From contig NZ_NEVT01000003.1 in assembly GCF_002261345.1 (NCBI RefSeq), positions 1,178,001 to 1,242,000 of the forward strand: a DNA stretch of 64,000 nt. The letters are read 5' to 3'. Below are positions 18,164 to 27,343 of this stretch, piece after piece (position 1 is the stretch's first letter; every line of letters begins with the position of its first letter). Position numbers and translations under genes: made by a program. The notes beneath the pieces were generated by a model. That model ran no database searches, was not told the DNA's origin, and saw nothing but the letters and a program-made list of their open reading frames with translations. Source of the stretch: Bordetella genomosp. 2. GTDB taxonomy: Bacteria > Pseudomonadota > Gammaproteobacteria > Burkholderiales > Burkholderiaceae_B.

Positions 18164-19036
18164 ATGACCGCCCGCATCGTCAGCCTGCACATCTATCCAA
18201 TCAAATCCTGCGCCGGCATCGACCTGGCCGAGTCCCCCATCGACCGCGCCGGGCTGGCCGGCGACCGCCGCTGGATGATTCTCACCGCCCAGGGCCAGTT
18301 CATGACCCAGCGCCAGTGGCCGGCCATGGCACTGATCCGTCCCGCCATCACGGCCGATGCCCTGGAGCTGCATGCGCCCGGCGTGCCGGCCTTGCGCGTG
18401 CCGCTCGACGGTTCGCAATTGGGCGCCACTGTCCGCGAAGTCACCGTATGGAAGGACAGCGTGCCCGCGCGCGAGGAGAGCGCCGAGGCCGCGGCCTGGC
18501 TCAGCCGCGTGCTGGGGCTCGACTGCGTGCTGGTCAAGCTGGACGCGCAAGCCCGCCGACCCGCCAAGCCGGAATGGGTGGACCGCTGGCGCGGCAATCA
18601 TGCCGAGCTGGCCGGGCATTTCGCGGGCGACCACGTGTTCGGCTTCGCCGACGGGTTCCCGCTGCTGGTGACCAACCAGGCCTCGCTCGACGACCTCAAC
18701 GCACGCCTGGCGGCGCGCGGCGAGCCGGCCGTGCCCATGAACCGCTTTCGCCCCAACATCGTCATCGAGGGCGACTGGGAGGCGTACGAGGAAGACCACA
18801 CCGCCATGGTGTCGGCGGGCGAGGTGCGCCTGGCCTTCGTCAAGCCCTGTACGCGCTGCCCCATGCCCAACATCGACCAGCGCACGGGCGAGCGCCATGA
18901 AGAGCCGGGCCGCACGCTGGCGGGCTACCGCCAGCTGGAGATCGGCGTGGTGTTCGGCCAGAACGCCATCGTCGACGCGCCGCCCGGCGCGCGCCTGCGC
19001 GCCGGCGACGCGGTCGACATCGAACTGGATTTCTGA
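18164..19036 (+). CDS. MOSC domain-containing protein (YcbX-like, no ferredoxin domain)
   Basis: 290 residues: MOSC_N beta-barrel domain (IVSLHIYPIKSCAGIDL at residues 5-21, then GLAGDRRWMI) and a C-terminal MOSC domain with the conserved cysteine in FVKPCTRCPMPNID. MOSC proteins bind sulfur or molybdenum cofactor; E. coli YcbX uses it to reduce N-hydroxylated compounds. YcbX carries an extra C-terminal 2Fe-2S domain that is absent here. Interestingly, a separate 2Fe-2S reductase gene lies nearby at 19589. Convergent with sugE, with a GC-rich hairpin between them. Confidence 0.88.
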   Translation: MTARIVSLHIYPIKSCAGIDLAESPIDRAGLAGDRRWMILTAQGQFMTQRQWPAMALIRPAITADALELHAPGVPALRVPLDGSQLGATVREVTVWKDSVPAREESAEAAAWLSRVLGLDCVLVKLDAQARRPAKPEWVDRWRGNHAELAGHFAGDHVFGFADGFPLLVTNQASLDDLNARLAARGEPAVPMNRFRPNIVIEGDWEAYEEDHTAMVSAGEVRLAFVKPCTRCPMPNIDQRTGERHEEPGRTLAGYRQLEIGVVFGQNAIVDAPPGARLRAGDAVDIELDF

Positions 19037-19065
19037 CGCCGGCCGGCCCTCACGGGCCGGCGCGG

Positions 19066-19380
19066 TCAGGAGGACAGCTTCAGGCCGACCAGGCCCGCGG
19101 CGATCAGCAGCACGCTGATCACCCGCATGGCGCTCATGCTTTCGCCGAACAGCACGATGCCGGCCACGAAGGCGCCCAGCGCGCCGATGCCCACCCACAC
19201 GGCATAAGCCGTGCCGAGCGGCAGGCTTTTCATGGCCAGCGACAACAGCCAGAAGCTGATGATCATGCCGGCCAGGGTGATCAGCGAGGGAACCAGGCGG
19301 GTGAAGCCATGGGTGTATTTCAGGCCGACGGCCCACACCACTTCGAACAACCCCGCCAATACAAGAATGATCCAGGTCAT
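19066..19380 (-). CDS. sugE: SMR-family guanidinium exporter (SugE/Gdx)
   Basis: Small multidrug resistance protein of 104 residues with four membrane segments. [20 protein letters not shown] contains the essential glutamate of transmembrane helix 1 and the sequence pattern that separates the Gdx/SugE branch from EmrE. Gdx proteins export guanidinium in exchange for protons. The ATG at 19380 has GGGG six bases upstream. The leader contains a guanidine-II riboswitch, which strongly supports guanidinium as the natural cargo. Confidence 0.95.
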   Translation of the reverse strand: MTWIILVLAGLFEVVWAVGLKYTHGFTRLVPSLITLAGMIISFWLLSLAMKSLPLGTAYAVWVGIGALGAFVAGIVLFGESMSAMRVISVLLIAAGLVGLKLSS

Positions 19381-19385
19381 GGAAT

Positions 19386-19492
19386 GCCCCATTTCAGGAA
19401 AGGCCGGCGCGTTGGCCGGCTTGTATGGGGCCGTCCCCGGGAAGTACAGCCGCCGGCACGGGCCGGCGCATGGCGCCAGGCCGTCCCGGCGC
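19386..19492 (-). ncRNA. Guanidine-II (mini-ykkC) riboswitch in the sugE leader
   Basis: Two hairpins with ACGG tetraloops, read on the minus strand. P1 at 19492-19473 has an 8-bp stem GCGCCGGG / CCUGGCGC with one G-U pair. P2 at 19438-19427 has stem GGGG / CCCC. Both show the GGACGGCC core that defines this class. The ATGGGGC segment holding the Shine-Dalgarno (19392-19386) is perfectly complementary to GCCCCAT, the 3' strand of P2 (19431-19425). Guanidine that stabilises P2 would thus free the ribosome site. The class and its link to sugE are established; the pairing scheme here is read from the sequence. Confidence 0.9.
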
Positions 19493-19499
19493 GCCAAAG

Positions 19500-19505
19500 A
19501 TTATA
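19500..19505 (-). promoter_or_regulatory. -10 box of the sugE riboswitch transcript
   Basis: TATAAT on the minus strand, eight bases before P1 of the riboswitch. No good -35 box lies 16-18 bases upstream, so the -10 call rests on perfect match and position. Confidence 0.6.
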
Positions 19506-19588
19506 GAATAGGAGATTGACTGCCGGGTACGGCCGCTTGTCCGTCGGCCGCCGCACCGGCCACGCGCATTTTTCACAAGGTCGTACTC

Positions 19589-20635
19589 ATGAGTTTCCAG
19601 GTCACCGTACAACCCAGCCAGCATCAGTTCCCGGTCGAGACCGGCCAGACGGTGCTCGACGCCGCCCTGGCGGCCGGCATCGTGCTGCCCTACAGCTGCC
19701 GCAACGGCGCTTGCTCCACCTGCAAGGGCAAGGTCGTTTCCGGCACGGTCGACGCCGGCGAATACCCGGCGCAGATCCTCTCGCCCGAAGAGCTCGCGCA
19801 GGGCTACACGCTGTTCTGCCAGGCGCAGCCGCAGTCCGACCTGGTCATCGAGTCGACCGAGGTCCGGCTGGCCAGCGACATCCAGATCCGCAAGCTGCCG
19901 GCGCGCGTGCAGGCGCTCGACCTGGCGGCGCCCGACGTCACCGTGCTGCGCCTGCAACTGCCGGCGGCCGAGCCGTTCCGCTACTATGCGGGCCAGTACA
20001 TCGAAGTCATCCTCAAGGACGGCAAGCGCCGCAGCTATTCCATGGCCGGCGCGCCGCATACCGGCAGCCCGCTCGAGCTGCACATCCGCCACATGCCGGG
20101 CGGGGTATTCACCGACCACGTCTTCGGGGCCGGCGACACGCAGATGAAAGTGCGCGAAATCCTGCGCCTGGAAGGGCCGTTCGGTTCGTTCTTCCTGCGC
20201 GAAGACAGCGACAAGCCCATCGTGCTGCTGGCCAGCGGCACCGGGTTCGCGCCCGTCAAGGCCATCGTCGAGCACATGGCCCATCACGGCATCCGCCGGC
20301 CGGTCGCCCTGTACTGGGGCGGGCGGCGGCCGCGCGATCTCTACATGCACGAACTGGCGCAGTCCTGGGCGCAGTCGCTGCCCGACTTCCGCTATGTGCC
20401 GGTCGTCTCGGATGGCCTGCCCGAAGACGGCTGGACCGGCCGCACCGGCTTCGTGCACGAGGCGGTGCTGCAGGACCTCCCCGACCTGTCGGGCCACCAG
20501 GTGTACGCCTGCGGCGCTCCTCCCATGGTCGATGCCGCGCGCCGCGAATTCTCCGCCCAGTGCGGCCTGCCGCCGGAAGAGTTCTACGCGGACGCGTTCA
20601 CCTCCGAGGCCGACCTGGCCCGGGCGGGCGCCTGA
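19589..20635 (+). CDS. 2Fe-2S / FAD / NAD(P)H oxidoreductase (CDP-6-deoxy-delta-3,4-glucoseen reductase-like)
   Basis: Electron-transfer reductase of 348 residues. An N-terminal plant-type ferredoxin domain has the cluster motif SCRNGACSTCKGKV (cysteines near 36, 41, 44) and a fourth cysteine near 74 in LFCQAQP. It is followed by an FAD-binding domain (RRSYSMAGAPH near residue 149) and an NAD-binding domain (LLASGTGFAPVKAIVEH). The order is that of AscD/E3-type reductases and phenol hydroxylase reductases. Housekeeping homologs are common in betaproteobacteria with unknown physiological partners. A MOSC protein lacking its own ferredoxin domain is close by, a possible but untested partner. 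Divergent from sugE. Confidence 0.88.
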   Translation: MSFQVTVQPSQHQFPVETGQTVLDAALAAGIVLPYSCRNGACSTCKGKVVSGTVDAGEYPAQILSPEELAQGYTLFCQAQPQSDLVIESTEVRLASDIQIRKLPARVQALDLAAPDVTVLRLQLPAAEPFRYYAGQYIEVILKDGKRRSYSMAGAPHTGSPLELHIRHMPGGVFTDHVFGAGDTQMKVREILRLEGPFGSFFLREDSDKPIVLLASGTGFAPVKAIVEHMAHHGIRRPVALYWGGRRPRDLYMHELAQSWAQSLPDFRYVPVVSDGLPEDGWTGRTGFVHEAVLQDLPDLSGHQVYACGAPPMVDAARREFSAQCGLPPEEFYADAFTSEADLARAGA

Positions 20636-20819
20636 GGCCGCGCGAGTCGGCCCAGCCGGCGGGAAACCTTCGGGTGCAAATGGAAACCCCCCCTTTGTTT
20701 ATGTCATAGGCGAGGGCCGGGCGGCGCAGTAAACTGCCGCACCGACATCTCGATCGGATCGAGCCGCGACAGCAGGGGGGCCGCCCGCTGCAGCCGGCGG
20801 CGCAAGGAGCAAGGCGCGC

Positions 20820-22076
20820 ATGAAAGTAGCGGTATTGGGTAGCGGCATCATCGGCATTTCCAGCGCCTGGTGGCTACGCCAGGCCGGCCACGATGTCGTG
20901 GTGGTCGACCGCCGCCCCGGCCCGGCCCAGGAAACCAGCCTGGCCAACGGCGGCCAGATTTCCGTCTCGTACGCCGAGCCGTGGGCCAATCCCCAGGCGC
21001 CGCTCAAGCTGCTCAAATGGATGTTCCAGGACGACGCCCCGCTGTTGTTCCGTCCCCAGCTGGACTGGCGGCAATGGGCATGGGGGCTGGCGTTCCTGCG
21101 CGAATGCCTGCCCGGCCGCCTGGCGCCCAACATCCGCGCCATGGTGCGCCTGGCCGAATACAGCCGCGCCACGCTGCAGGCCCTGCGCGCCGAGCTGGGC
21201 ATCCCCTACGACCACCTCGAGCGTGGCATCCTGAATTTCTATCGTGATCCGCACGAATTCGAAACCTCGCAGAAGGCCGCCGGCCTGATGCGCGATTTCG
21301 GCGTCGAGCGCCGCGTGATCGGCACCGACGAGGTCATCGCCATCGAGCCCGCCCTGGCGCCGCATCGCGCCACCATCGTCGGCGGCGACTACACGCCCGA
21401 AGACGAAAGCGGCGACGTCCACCTGTTCGCCGCCGGGCTGGCCAGCCGCTGCGAGGCGGCCGGCGTCGAATTCCGCTACGAAACCACCGCCACCCGCCTG
21501 GTCAGCCAGGGCGGGCAGGTGCAGGCCCTGGAAGTCATCCAGCCCGACGGGCGCTTCGGCCGCATCTCGGCCGACGCCTACGTGGTCGCGCTGGGCAGCT
21601 TCAGCCCCCGCCTGGTGCGGCCGCTGGGCGTGCCCTGCAACGTCTATCCGGCCAAGGGCTATTCGGCCACCTTCGCGGTGCGCGATCCGGCGCGCGCGCC
21701 TTCGGTGAGCCTCACCGACAGCAGCCACAAGGTGGTGTTCTCGCGGCTCGGCGACCGCCTGCGCATGGCGGGCACCGCCGAACTCTCCGGCTACTCGCGC
21801 GCGCTGAACGCCGGCCGCTGCGAATCCCTGACGCGCCTGGCGCGCGAACTGTTTCCCGACGCGCTCGATTTCGAGAGCGTCAGCTATTGGTCGGGGTTGC
21901 GCCCGTCCACCCCTTCGAACGTGCCCCTCATCGGTCGTACCCGCATTTCCAACCTGTACCTGAATACAGGCCACGGTACGCTGGGCTGGACCATGGGAGC
22001 AGGTTCGGGCCGGGCCCTGGCCGATCTGCTCAGCGGACGCAAGCCGGAGCCCGATTTTCCTTTTCTTGGTCTGTGA
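20820..22076 (+). CDS. dadA: D-amino acid dehydrogenase small subunit (DadA)
   Basis: FAD enzyme that oxidatively deaminates D-amino acids, passing electrons to the respiratory chain; bound to the inner face of the membrane. 418 residues. The dinucleotide motif VLGSGIIGISSAWWLRQAGH is at residues 5-24, ANGGQISVSYAEPWA follows as in DadA, and the C-terminal NTGHGTLGWTMGAGSGR contacts FAD. Starts at the ATG 20820. An ABC binding protein starts four bases after its stop region, on the same strand, so the two are probably co-transcribed. In many species dadA pairs with an alanine racemase dadX, which is absent here. Confidence 0.93.
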   Translation: MKVAVLGSGIIGISSAWWLRQAGHDVVVVDRRPGPAQETSLANGGQISVSYAEPWANPQAPLKLLKWMFQDDAPLLFRPQLDWRQWAWGLAFLRECLPGRLAPNIRAMVRLAEYSRATLQALRAELGIPYDHLERGILNFYRDPHEFETSQKAAGLMRDFGVERRVIGTDEVIAIEPALAPHRATIVGGDYTPEDESGDVHLFAAGLASRCEAAGVEFRYETTATRLVSQGGQVQALEVIQPDGRFGRISADAYVVALGSFSPRLVRPLGVPCNVYPAKGYSATFAVRDPARAPSVSLTDSSHKVVFSRLGDRLRMAGTAELSGYSRALNAGRCESLTRLARELFPDALDFESVSYWSGLRPSTPSNVPLIGRTRISNLYLNTGHGTLGWTMGAGSGRALADLLSGRKPEPDFPFLGL

Positions 22077-22080
22077 ACCT

Positions 22081-23412
22081 ATGAAGACACTGCAATTGGC
22101 GGGATTGACCCGCGCACTGAGCGCCAGCCGGCGCACGTGGATTTTCGGGGCGGCCATGGCGGTCGCCGGGGCCGCGCATGGCGCGCCTGTCGAAATCCAG
22201 GTCTGGCACACGTTGAGCGGCCCCAACAAGGCCGAATTCGAAAAGCTCACCAAGAAATACAACAAGGAACAGAAAGACGTCGTCGTCGAACTGCGCGACT
22301 TCGACAGCACGCAGAAGCTGCGTGACGAGGCCGCCGTGGCCATCAAGCAGAAAAAGGGCCCCAACCTGGTCCAGCTGCCCGACAACCGCTCCCCTGAAGT
22401 GGTGTCCCAGCACCAGGCCATCCTGCCGCTCTACCAGTTGCTGGCCAAGTACCCCATCAAGGACCTGAACTGGTTCCTGCCGGCCACCTCCAGCTTCACC
22501 CGCGACGCCAAGGGCCGCCTGCTGGCGTTCCCCTGGATGGCCGAAGTGCCCCTCATGTACTACAACCTGGCCTACTACAAGAAGGCCGGGCTCGACCCCG
22601 CCAAACCGGCCCGCACCTGGGCCGACCTGCAAGGCGAGCTGCTCAAGCTGCGCGACGTGGCCAACATCGAATGCCCGTACGCCTCGAGCGACCAGGTCCA
22701 GGTCCACCTCGAGAACCTCGCGCCGGTCAACAAGCAGCTGTACACCAGCAACGACAACGGCCTGTCGGCCAGCAAGTCGACGCCGGCGTTCCAGTTCAAT
22801 ACGCTGTACATGCGCCACATTTCCCTGATGGTCAGCTGGAAGCGCTCGCTGCTCTTCACGGCGCACTCCGACGACAACCAGAGCGATGCGTTGTTCGCCA
22901 AGGGACAATGCGCCGTCTTGACCTCGGGCTCGGGATCGGCCGGCACGTTCATGAACACGCGTTCCCTGTCGTTCGGCGTGGCGCCGCTGCCGTACTACAC
23001 CCAGGCTACCCAGGAGGCGGGCAGCCCGTTCGTCAGCGGTTCCGCGCTGTGGGCGATCGACGGCCATCCGCAAGCGCAGGAAAAAGCCACCGCGCAGTTC
23101 CTCTCCTGGCTGGCCAAGCCGGTCAATGCCGCGGAATGGCACCAGCGCACCGGCTACCTGCCGCTCACCGATGCCGCGTTCCGCGCTGCCGATGTGTCGT
23201 TCTACGACAAGATCCCCGGCGCGCACGCCATCATCCAGTCGATGCAGGGCAAGGCGCCGAACACCAGCCGCGGCTTCCGCATGGCCAATTACGAACGTGT
23301 CGAAGCGGTGCTCAACGACGAGCTGAACCAGGCGTTCGAGGGCAAGACGCCTCCCGTCGCGGCGCTCAACCGCGCCGCCGAGCAGGCGCGGCGTCTCGCG
23401 CAGCAGCGCTAG
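22081..23412 (+). CDS. Extracellular solute-binding protein family 1 (UgpB-like)
   Basis: Periplasmic binding protein of an ABC importer, 443 residues. It has an N-terminal signal peptide ending near AAHGAPVEIQVWHTL. IQVWHTLSGPNKAEFEKLT and the later SWKRSLLFTAHSDD region resemble UgpB, the sn-glycerol-3-phosphate receptor. No permease or ATPase genes lie next to it, so it is an orphan in this window. The ATG at 22081 is chosen because it opens the signal peptide; 15 further bases of open frame precede it. A strong terminator follows. Ligand uncertain. Confidence 0.85.
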   Translation: MKTLQLAGLTRALSASRRTWIFGAAMAVAGAAHGAPVEIQVWHTLSGPNKAEFEKLTKKYNKEQKDVVVELRDFDSTQKLRDEAAVAIKQKKGPNLVQLPDNRSPEVVSQHQAILPLYQLLAKYPIKDLNWFLPATSSFTRDAKGRLLAFPWMAEVPLMYYNLAYYKKAGLDPAKPARTWADLQGELLKLRDVANIECPYASSDQVQVHLENLAPVNKQLYTSNDNGLSASKSTPAFQFNTLYMRHISLMVSWKRSLLFTAHSDDNQSDALFAKGQCAVLTSGSGSAGTFMNTRSLSFGVAPLPYYTQATQEAGSPFVSGSALWAIDGHPQAQEKATAQFLSWLAKPVNAAEWHQRTGYLPLTDAAFRAADVSFYDKIPGAHAIIQSMQGKAPNTSRGFRMANYERVEAVLNDELNQAFEGKTPPVAALNRAAEQARRLAQQR

Positions 23413-23419
23413 CGCAAGG

Positions 23420-23443
23420 GCCATGGCGGCGCGCCGCCATGGC
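23420..23443. repeat. 24-bp perfect palindrome after the solute-binding gene
   Basis: GCCATGGCGGCG and its exact complement CGCCGCCATGGC abut without a spacer, eight bases after the stop. No T-run follows directly; the true terminator lies just downstream at 23454. Confidence 0.7.
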
Positions 23444-23453
23444 AGCATTCCCG

Positions 23454-23479
23454 AGCCGGCCGTTGGCCGGCTTTTTTTT
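23454..23479 (+). terminator. Intrinsic terminator of the dadA-binding protein unit
   Basis: Stem AGCCGGCC / GGCCGGCT (23454-23461, 23465-23472) with loop GTT, then T through 23479 (eight in a row counting the last stem base). It isolates the pilus operon from upstream transcription. The remaining gap to 23669 shows only TATAAG (23582-23587) as a weak -10 candidate. Confidence 0.92.
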
Positions 23480-23669
23480 GCCGCGTTATCCGCGCGGGCC
23501 GGCGGACGCGTCGCCGCGCGGCTTGGCGCTGCTGTCCCGCGCAAGTGCGCGACCCGCGGAATGAACGAAAAGCTCCGTTCGTATAAGTCGGTCTAGGCGG
23601 GTTGCCCGCGGCGGTTCACCATGCTGGCCATGCGCTCCGTTCCGGGGCGCTCCTCGATTCGGGACGAGC

Positions 23670-24461
23670 ATGGTTCGATTCTTCCTCCTGGCGCTGGCGC
23701 CACTCTGGCTATCCGGTTGCGCGCAGTGGTCCGGCGCCGCAGCCGGCTGGCAGGACGACGGCTTGCCGGCCGGCCAGTACGACTTCAACTGGCGCCTGTC
23801 GGGCGACCCTGCCGTCGCGCCGCTGCAGGTGTTCAGCGGGGCCGGGCGCACCTGGCTGCAGTTCGCGCCCGGCCGCACGCCGCCCGCGTTGTTCGCACAG
23901 ACGCCGGCAGGGTTGCAGCCCCTGCGCTACAAGCGGCACGATCCCTATGTCGTGGTCGACGGCCTGTGGCCCGCGCTGGTGTTGCGCGGCGGGCATCGCA
24001 TCGCGCGGGCCGATCGCCACGACGCCGGTCCTGCCGGCGCACTGGGCGCCGAAGCCGCCGCGCCGGCCATGGCGCCCGAGCTCGCGGCGGCGCAGCTGCT
24101 ACCCGCCGCGCCGGCGTCGGTGCCGCCGGCAGGGCCGGCCGCCGGTCCGGCGGCATCGGGCGGGCCGTCCCGTTATCGCGCCGGCCCGCCCGATGCCAGC
24201 CTGCGCGCCGTGCTGGCGCGCTGGGCCACGGACGCCGGCTGGACCTTCGAACCCCAGCATTGGGCCGTCGATGCCGATATCCCGTTGGCCGGCAGCGCCG
24301 ACTTCACGGGTGATTTCAAGCAGGCGGTGCGCGAGCTGCTGGGCGCCACCGAAATGTCCGACCGTCCCGTGCAGCCGTGCTTCTACCTCAACAAGGTGCT
24401 GCGCGTGGTGCCGCTGGCGCAGGCCTGCGACCGCTCGGTCGCCGCCGGAGCCCGCACATGA
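23670..24461 (+). CDS. Type IVb pilus lipoprotein with VirB9-like and TcpQ/PilL C-terminal domains
   Basis: First gene of the pilus operon. A lipoprotein signal MVRFFLLALAPLWLSGC places the lipidated cysteine at residue 17. Residues about 30-115 resemble a TrbG/VirB9-like beta domain (YDFNWRL, DPYVVVDGLWPALVLRGG). A Pro/Ala-rich linker follows (about 125-170), then a C-terminal TcpQ-like domain (DASLRAVLARWATDAGWTF to FYLNKVLRVVP), which in R64 PilL and TcpQ helps secretin assembly. 263 residues, shorter than R64 PilL. Its stop overlaps pilN by four bases. Function inferred from domains and position. Confidence 0.78.
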   Translation: MVRFFLLALAPLWLSGCAQWSGAAAGWQDDGLPAGQYDFNWRLSGDPAVAPLQVFSGAGRTWLQFAPGRTPPALFAQTPAGLQPLRYKRHDPYVVVDGLWPALVLRGGHRIARADRHDAGPAGALGAEAAAPAMAPELAAAQLLPAAPASVPPAGPAAGPAASGGPSRYRAGPPDASLRAVLARWATDAGWTFEPQHWAVDADIPLAGSADFTGDFKQAVRELLGATEMSDRPVQPCFYLNKVLRVVPLAQACDRSVAAGART

Positions 24462-26047
24462 CGGCCCGCATGGTCGCCGCAGGGGCGGTGCTGCTGTACC
24501 TGGGCGGGTGCACGGCGCAGCATTCCTTGCACAGCCTGCGCGAAGCCATCGCCGGCGTGCGCGATCAAGTGGCCGCGGATCAGCGCCGGTTCGCCGTCGC
24601 CGTGTCCGACCGGGCGGCGCGAATCGCCGCACAGGACGTCGCCAAACCCTGGCTGGCGGGCCGCGCGCAGCCCTTGGCCCGCGACGTGGTGCTGCCGCCC
24701 GCCCTGCGCGGCGATATCGACACCACCTTGCTGTTCGCCGGCCGGCTCGATCTCTCCTCGCTGGCCGAGCGCCTGGCTCGCGCGACCGGCATCGCGGTCC
24801 GGGTGGCGCCCGATGCCTTGCTGCCACAGGCGCTGTTCCTGCCCCGGCTGGCGCAGGCCGCGCCGTCCGACCTGGCCGCGCCCAGCCGTGTGCCGGTCAT
24901 GGCCGGGCCGCGTCCGTTGCCCGATGCGCTCGATGCACTAGCCGCCAGTTTCGGCGTGTACTGGCGCTACCATCGCCACGCCATCGAGTTCTATCGCATG
25001 CAGACGCGCGTCTTCGACGTGCGCGCGCTGACCCTGTCCAGTCGCGCCGACGCGCGGCTCGGGCGCTCCGCCACCAACGAAGAGGGCGGCTTCGACAACA
25101 CATCGAACACGGCCCTTTCTTCCGGCGAGCACCATGCCTTGCGGGCCGTGCGCGACCGCATCATGCCGTTCCTGACGCAAGCCGGCTCCGTGGCCGATAT
25201 CGACAGCGGCGGCACCTCCCTGGTGGTCACCGACACGCCCGAGGTGCTCGACCAGGTCGCCCGGTTCATCGAACGCGAAAACCAGGCATTGACGCGCCGC
25301 GTGCGCCTGCTGTTCGAAGAGATCACCGTCTCGACGAAGGCGGCGGACGAAGGCGGCATCGACTGGGCGGCCGTCTACGACAGCGCACGCCTGGCCGTCA
25401 CGGCCGCCATCCCGGCCATCGCGGGCAACAGCGCCGGCTCGCTGGGCGTCACTGTCGGGCAGGGGCCGCTGCAGGGGTCGCGCGCCATCGTCTCGGCGCT
25501 CAGCCAGACCGGCGCCGTGCTGCGGCACAGCAGCGTGCCGGTCCTGACGCTGAACCGTCGTCCCGTCACGCATGCCGTGCGCACCACGTTCTCGTACATC
25601 GACCAGGTGCAGAGCACCGCGGTGCCCGGGGTGGACGCCTCGCTCGGCAGCGCCGCGCTGCCTTCGGTTTCCATCAGCCAGAAGCAGGAAACCGTGGGCA
25701 CCTTTCTCACGCTGGTGCCCGACGCCCAGCCCGATGGCCGCATCCTGCTGTCGATCGCGTACGACAACACGGTGGCCCAGCCCATCAAGAGCATCACCTT
25801 CGGCGAGGACGGCAACCAGGTCCAGGTGCAGCAGATCACCATCGACGGCAACGGCACGGTACAGCAGGTGGCGCTCAGCCCCGGCCAGCCCGTGATCCTG
25901 TCGGGGTTCGATCGTCGCCAGGACGAATACGACCGGCGCCGCCTGTCCGCCGATGCGCCGCTGCTGGCAGGCGGCCAGGACCGCGCATCCACCGATCGCA
26001 TGACCACGATCGTGCTGGTCACCGCGCAAGTTGAAGAGGGCATCTGA
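24458..26047 (+). CDS. pilN: Type IVb pilus outer membrane secretin lipoprotein PilN
   Basis: Forms the outer membrane ring through which the pilus passes. Start ATG 24458 overlaps the previous stop. Lipobox LGGC puts the lipid on Cys18. A short coiled segment (residues about 20-50) is followed by N-domains ([20 protein letters not shown] and the STN-like region) and a C-terminal secretin domain with [19 protein letters not shown] and [20 protein letters not shown]. 529 residues, close to R64 PilN and BfpB. The next gene starts directly after its stop. Confidence 0.92.
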   Translation: MTARMVAAGAVLLYLGGCTAQHSLHSLREAIAGVRDQVAADQRRFAVAVSDRAARIAAQDVAKPWLAGRAQPLARDVVLPPALRGDIDTTLLFAGRLDLSSLAERLARATGIAVRVAPDALLPQALFLPRLAQAAPSDLAAPSRVPVMAGPRPLPDALDALAASFGVYWRYHRHAIEFYRMQTRVFDVRALTLSSRADARLGRSATNEEGGFDNTSNTALSSGEHHALRAVRDRIMPFLTQAGSVADIDSGGTSLVVTDTPEVLDQVARFIERENQALTRRVRLLFEEITVSTKAADEGGIDWAAVYDSARLAVTAAIPAIAGNSAGSLGVTVGQGPLQGSRAIVSALSQTGAVLRHSSVPVLTLNRRPVTHAVRTTFSYIDQVQSTAVPGVDASLGSAALPSVSISQKQETVGTFLTLVPDAQPDGRILLSIAYDNTVAQPIKSITFGEDGNQVQVQQITIDGNGTVQQVALSPGQPVILSGFDRRQDEYDRRRLSADAPLLAGGQDRASTDRMTTIVLVTAQVEEGI

Positions 26048-27343
26048 ATGCCGCGCTCCGCTGCCGCCAGCCCTGTGTTGCTGGTCGAGGGTCCCGGCCC
26101 GGGGCAGGTATTCGCCTTCGGCGTGTCGTGGTTTGCGCTGGTCGGCAGCCATCCGCAGGCCATGGCGCGCGCCCGGGCGCGGCGCCAGCGGGCTACGCAT
26201 TACGTGGTCGGCGGCCAGGGGGCCGTGGCCGGCGGCTGCGCCAGTCTCGCCGCCGGCTTGCGCCGCCGCCCCGTTCATGCCGCGGCGCAGGCCTTCGCCG
26301 GCCTGCATCCCGATGGCACGGCCGCCTGTATCGCGCAACTGCCTGACGGACGCTGGTGGCTGGTCGCCACCCAGGACGGCGCGGTGCTGGCGCGCGCCGA
26401 CCGCCTGTATGGCGATGCCGGCCAGGCCGCCGAGGCCCTGCAAGCGCTGAGCGCCCAGCACCCGTCCATGCGGCAATGCGACGGGGCGGCGGCATTGGCC
26501 GCCTTGCTGTCGGGGGCGGACAACGCTTCCTTGATGACGCCGGTACGCTCGCGCTGGGCCCTGCTGCCATTGCCGGTGCGAGCCTTCGCCATCGTATTGG
26601 CCGCCGCGCTGGTCGCGCCGCCGGCCTGGCAAGCCTGGCGCCAGCCATCGCGACAGCCCGTGGCCGAGCCGGATATGTCGGCAGAAGCCGCCTGGGCGCA
26701 GGCGGTCGAGCAGTTCCGGCGCGGTCGTCCGGTGCACTCGGTGGGCGAACTGTCACGCGTGCTGGCCTCGCTGCATCGCCTGCCGCTCGACGTGCGCGGC
26801 TGGCTGCTGCGCGAGGCGCACTGCCGGCCCGGCCAGGCCTGGACCTGCCGGGCAACGTACGCCCGGCAAGGCAGCGGGGCCGCCAACGACGATTTCGCGG
26901 CCGCCGTCCCCGCCGGCTGGGGCGTGCATTTCCGTCCGCTCGACACGGCTGAAGTCTCATGGACGGTCGCGGGCGATGGCGCCTCGCTGGCGACCGTCAT
27001 GCCGCCGGGCGCGGTACGCGTGGAACGCGATCTGGCCAGCGTCCTGCAACGGGCGCGGCCGGCGTTCAACCGCATCACGCTGGGGCCGGCGGTGGCAGTC
27101 GAGATCCCGCCGCCGCGCGATGCAAGCGGGCGCATCCTGTCCGCACCGCCCATGCCGCCGGCGATGCGCCAACGCCTGCTGGCGCTCGAAGGGCCATTGC
27201 GTTCCCTCGCATTGCTGGCCGACCAGCCGCTGGTCGTCGCGTGGTCGTCCCTGTCCCTGCGTCTCGCCGCCGGCCGCTCGCCGGGCTTGGCCGTCAGCGC
27301 ACTGACGGCTGAACTCCAAGGAGTCCTCTATGAGCAAGATTGA
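26048..27343 (+). CDS. pilO: Type IVb pilus accessory protein PilO
   Basis: Part of the inner-membrane platform that links the assembly ATPase region to the secretin. 431 residues: a cytosolic N-terminal half (FAFGVSWFALVGSHPQAMAR at the start), one membrane helix at about residues 178-196 (AFAIVLAAALVAPPAWQAW) and a periplasmic C-terminal domain. This layout matches R64 PilO (PilO2 family), which is unlike the small PilO of type IVa pili. Starts one base after the pilN stop and overlaps pilP by 14 bases. Confidence 0.85.
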   Translation: MPRSAAASPVLLVEGPGPGQVFAFGVSWFALVGSHPQAMARARARRQRATHYVVGGQGAVAGGCASLAAGLRRRPVHAAAQAFAGLHPDGTAACIAQLPDGRWWLVATQDGAVLARADRLYGDAGQAAEALQALSAQHPSMRQCDGAAALAALLSGADNASLMTPVRSRWALLPLPVRAFAIVLAAALVAPPAWQAWRQPSRQPVAEPDMSAEAAWAQAVEQFRRGRPVHSVGELSRVLASLHRLPLDVRGWLLREAHCRPGQAWTCRATYARQGSGAANDDFAAAVPAGWGVHFRPLDTAEVSWTVAGDGASLATVMPPGAVRVERDLASVLQRARPAFNRITLGPAVAVEIPPPRDASGRILSAPPMPPAMRQRLLALEGPLRSLALLADQPLVVAWSSLSLRLAAGRSPGLAVSALTAELQGVLYEQD

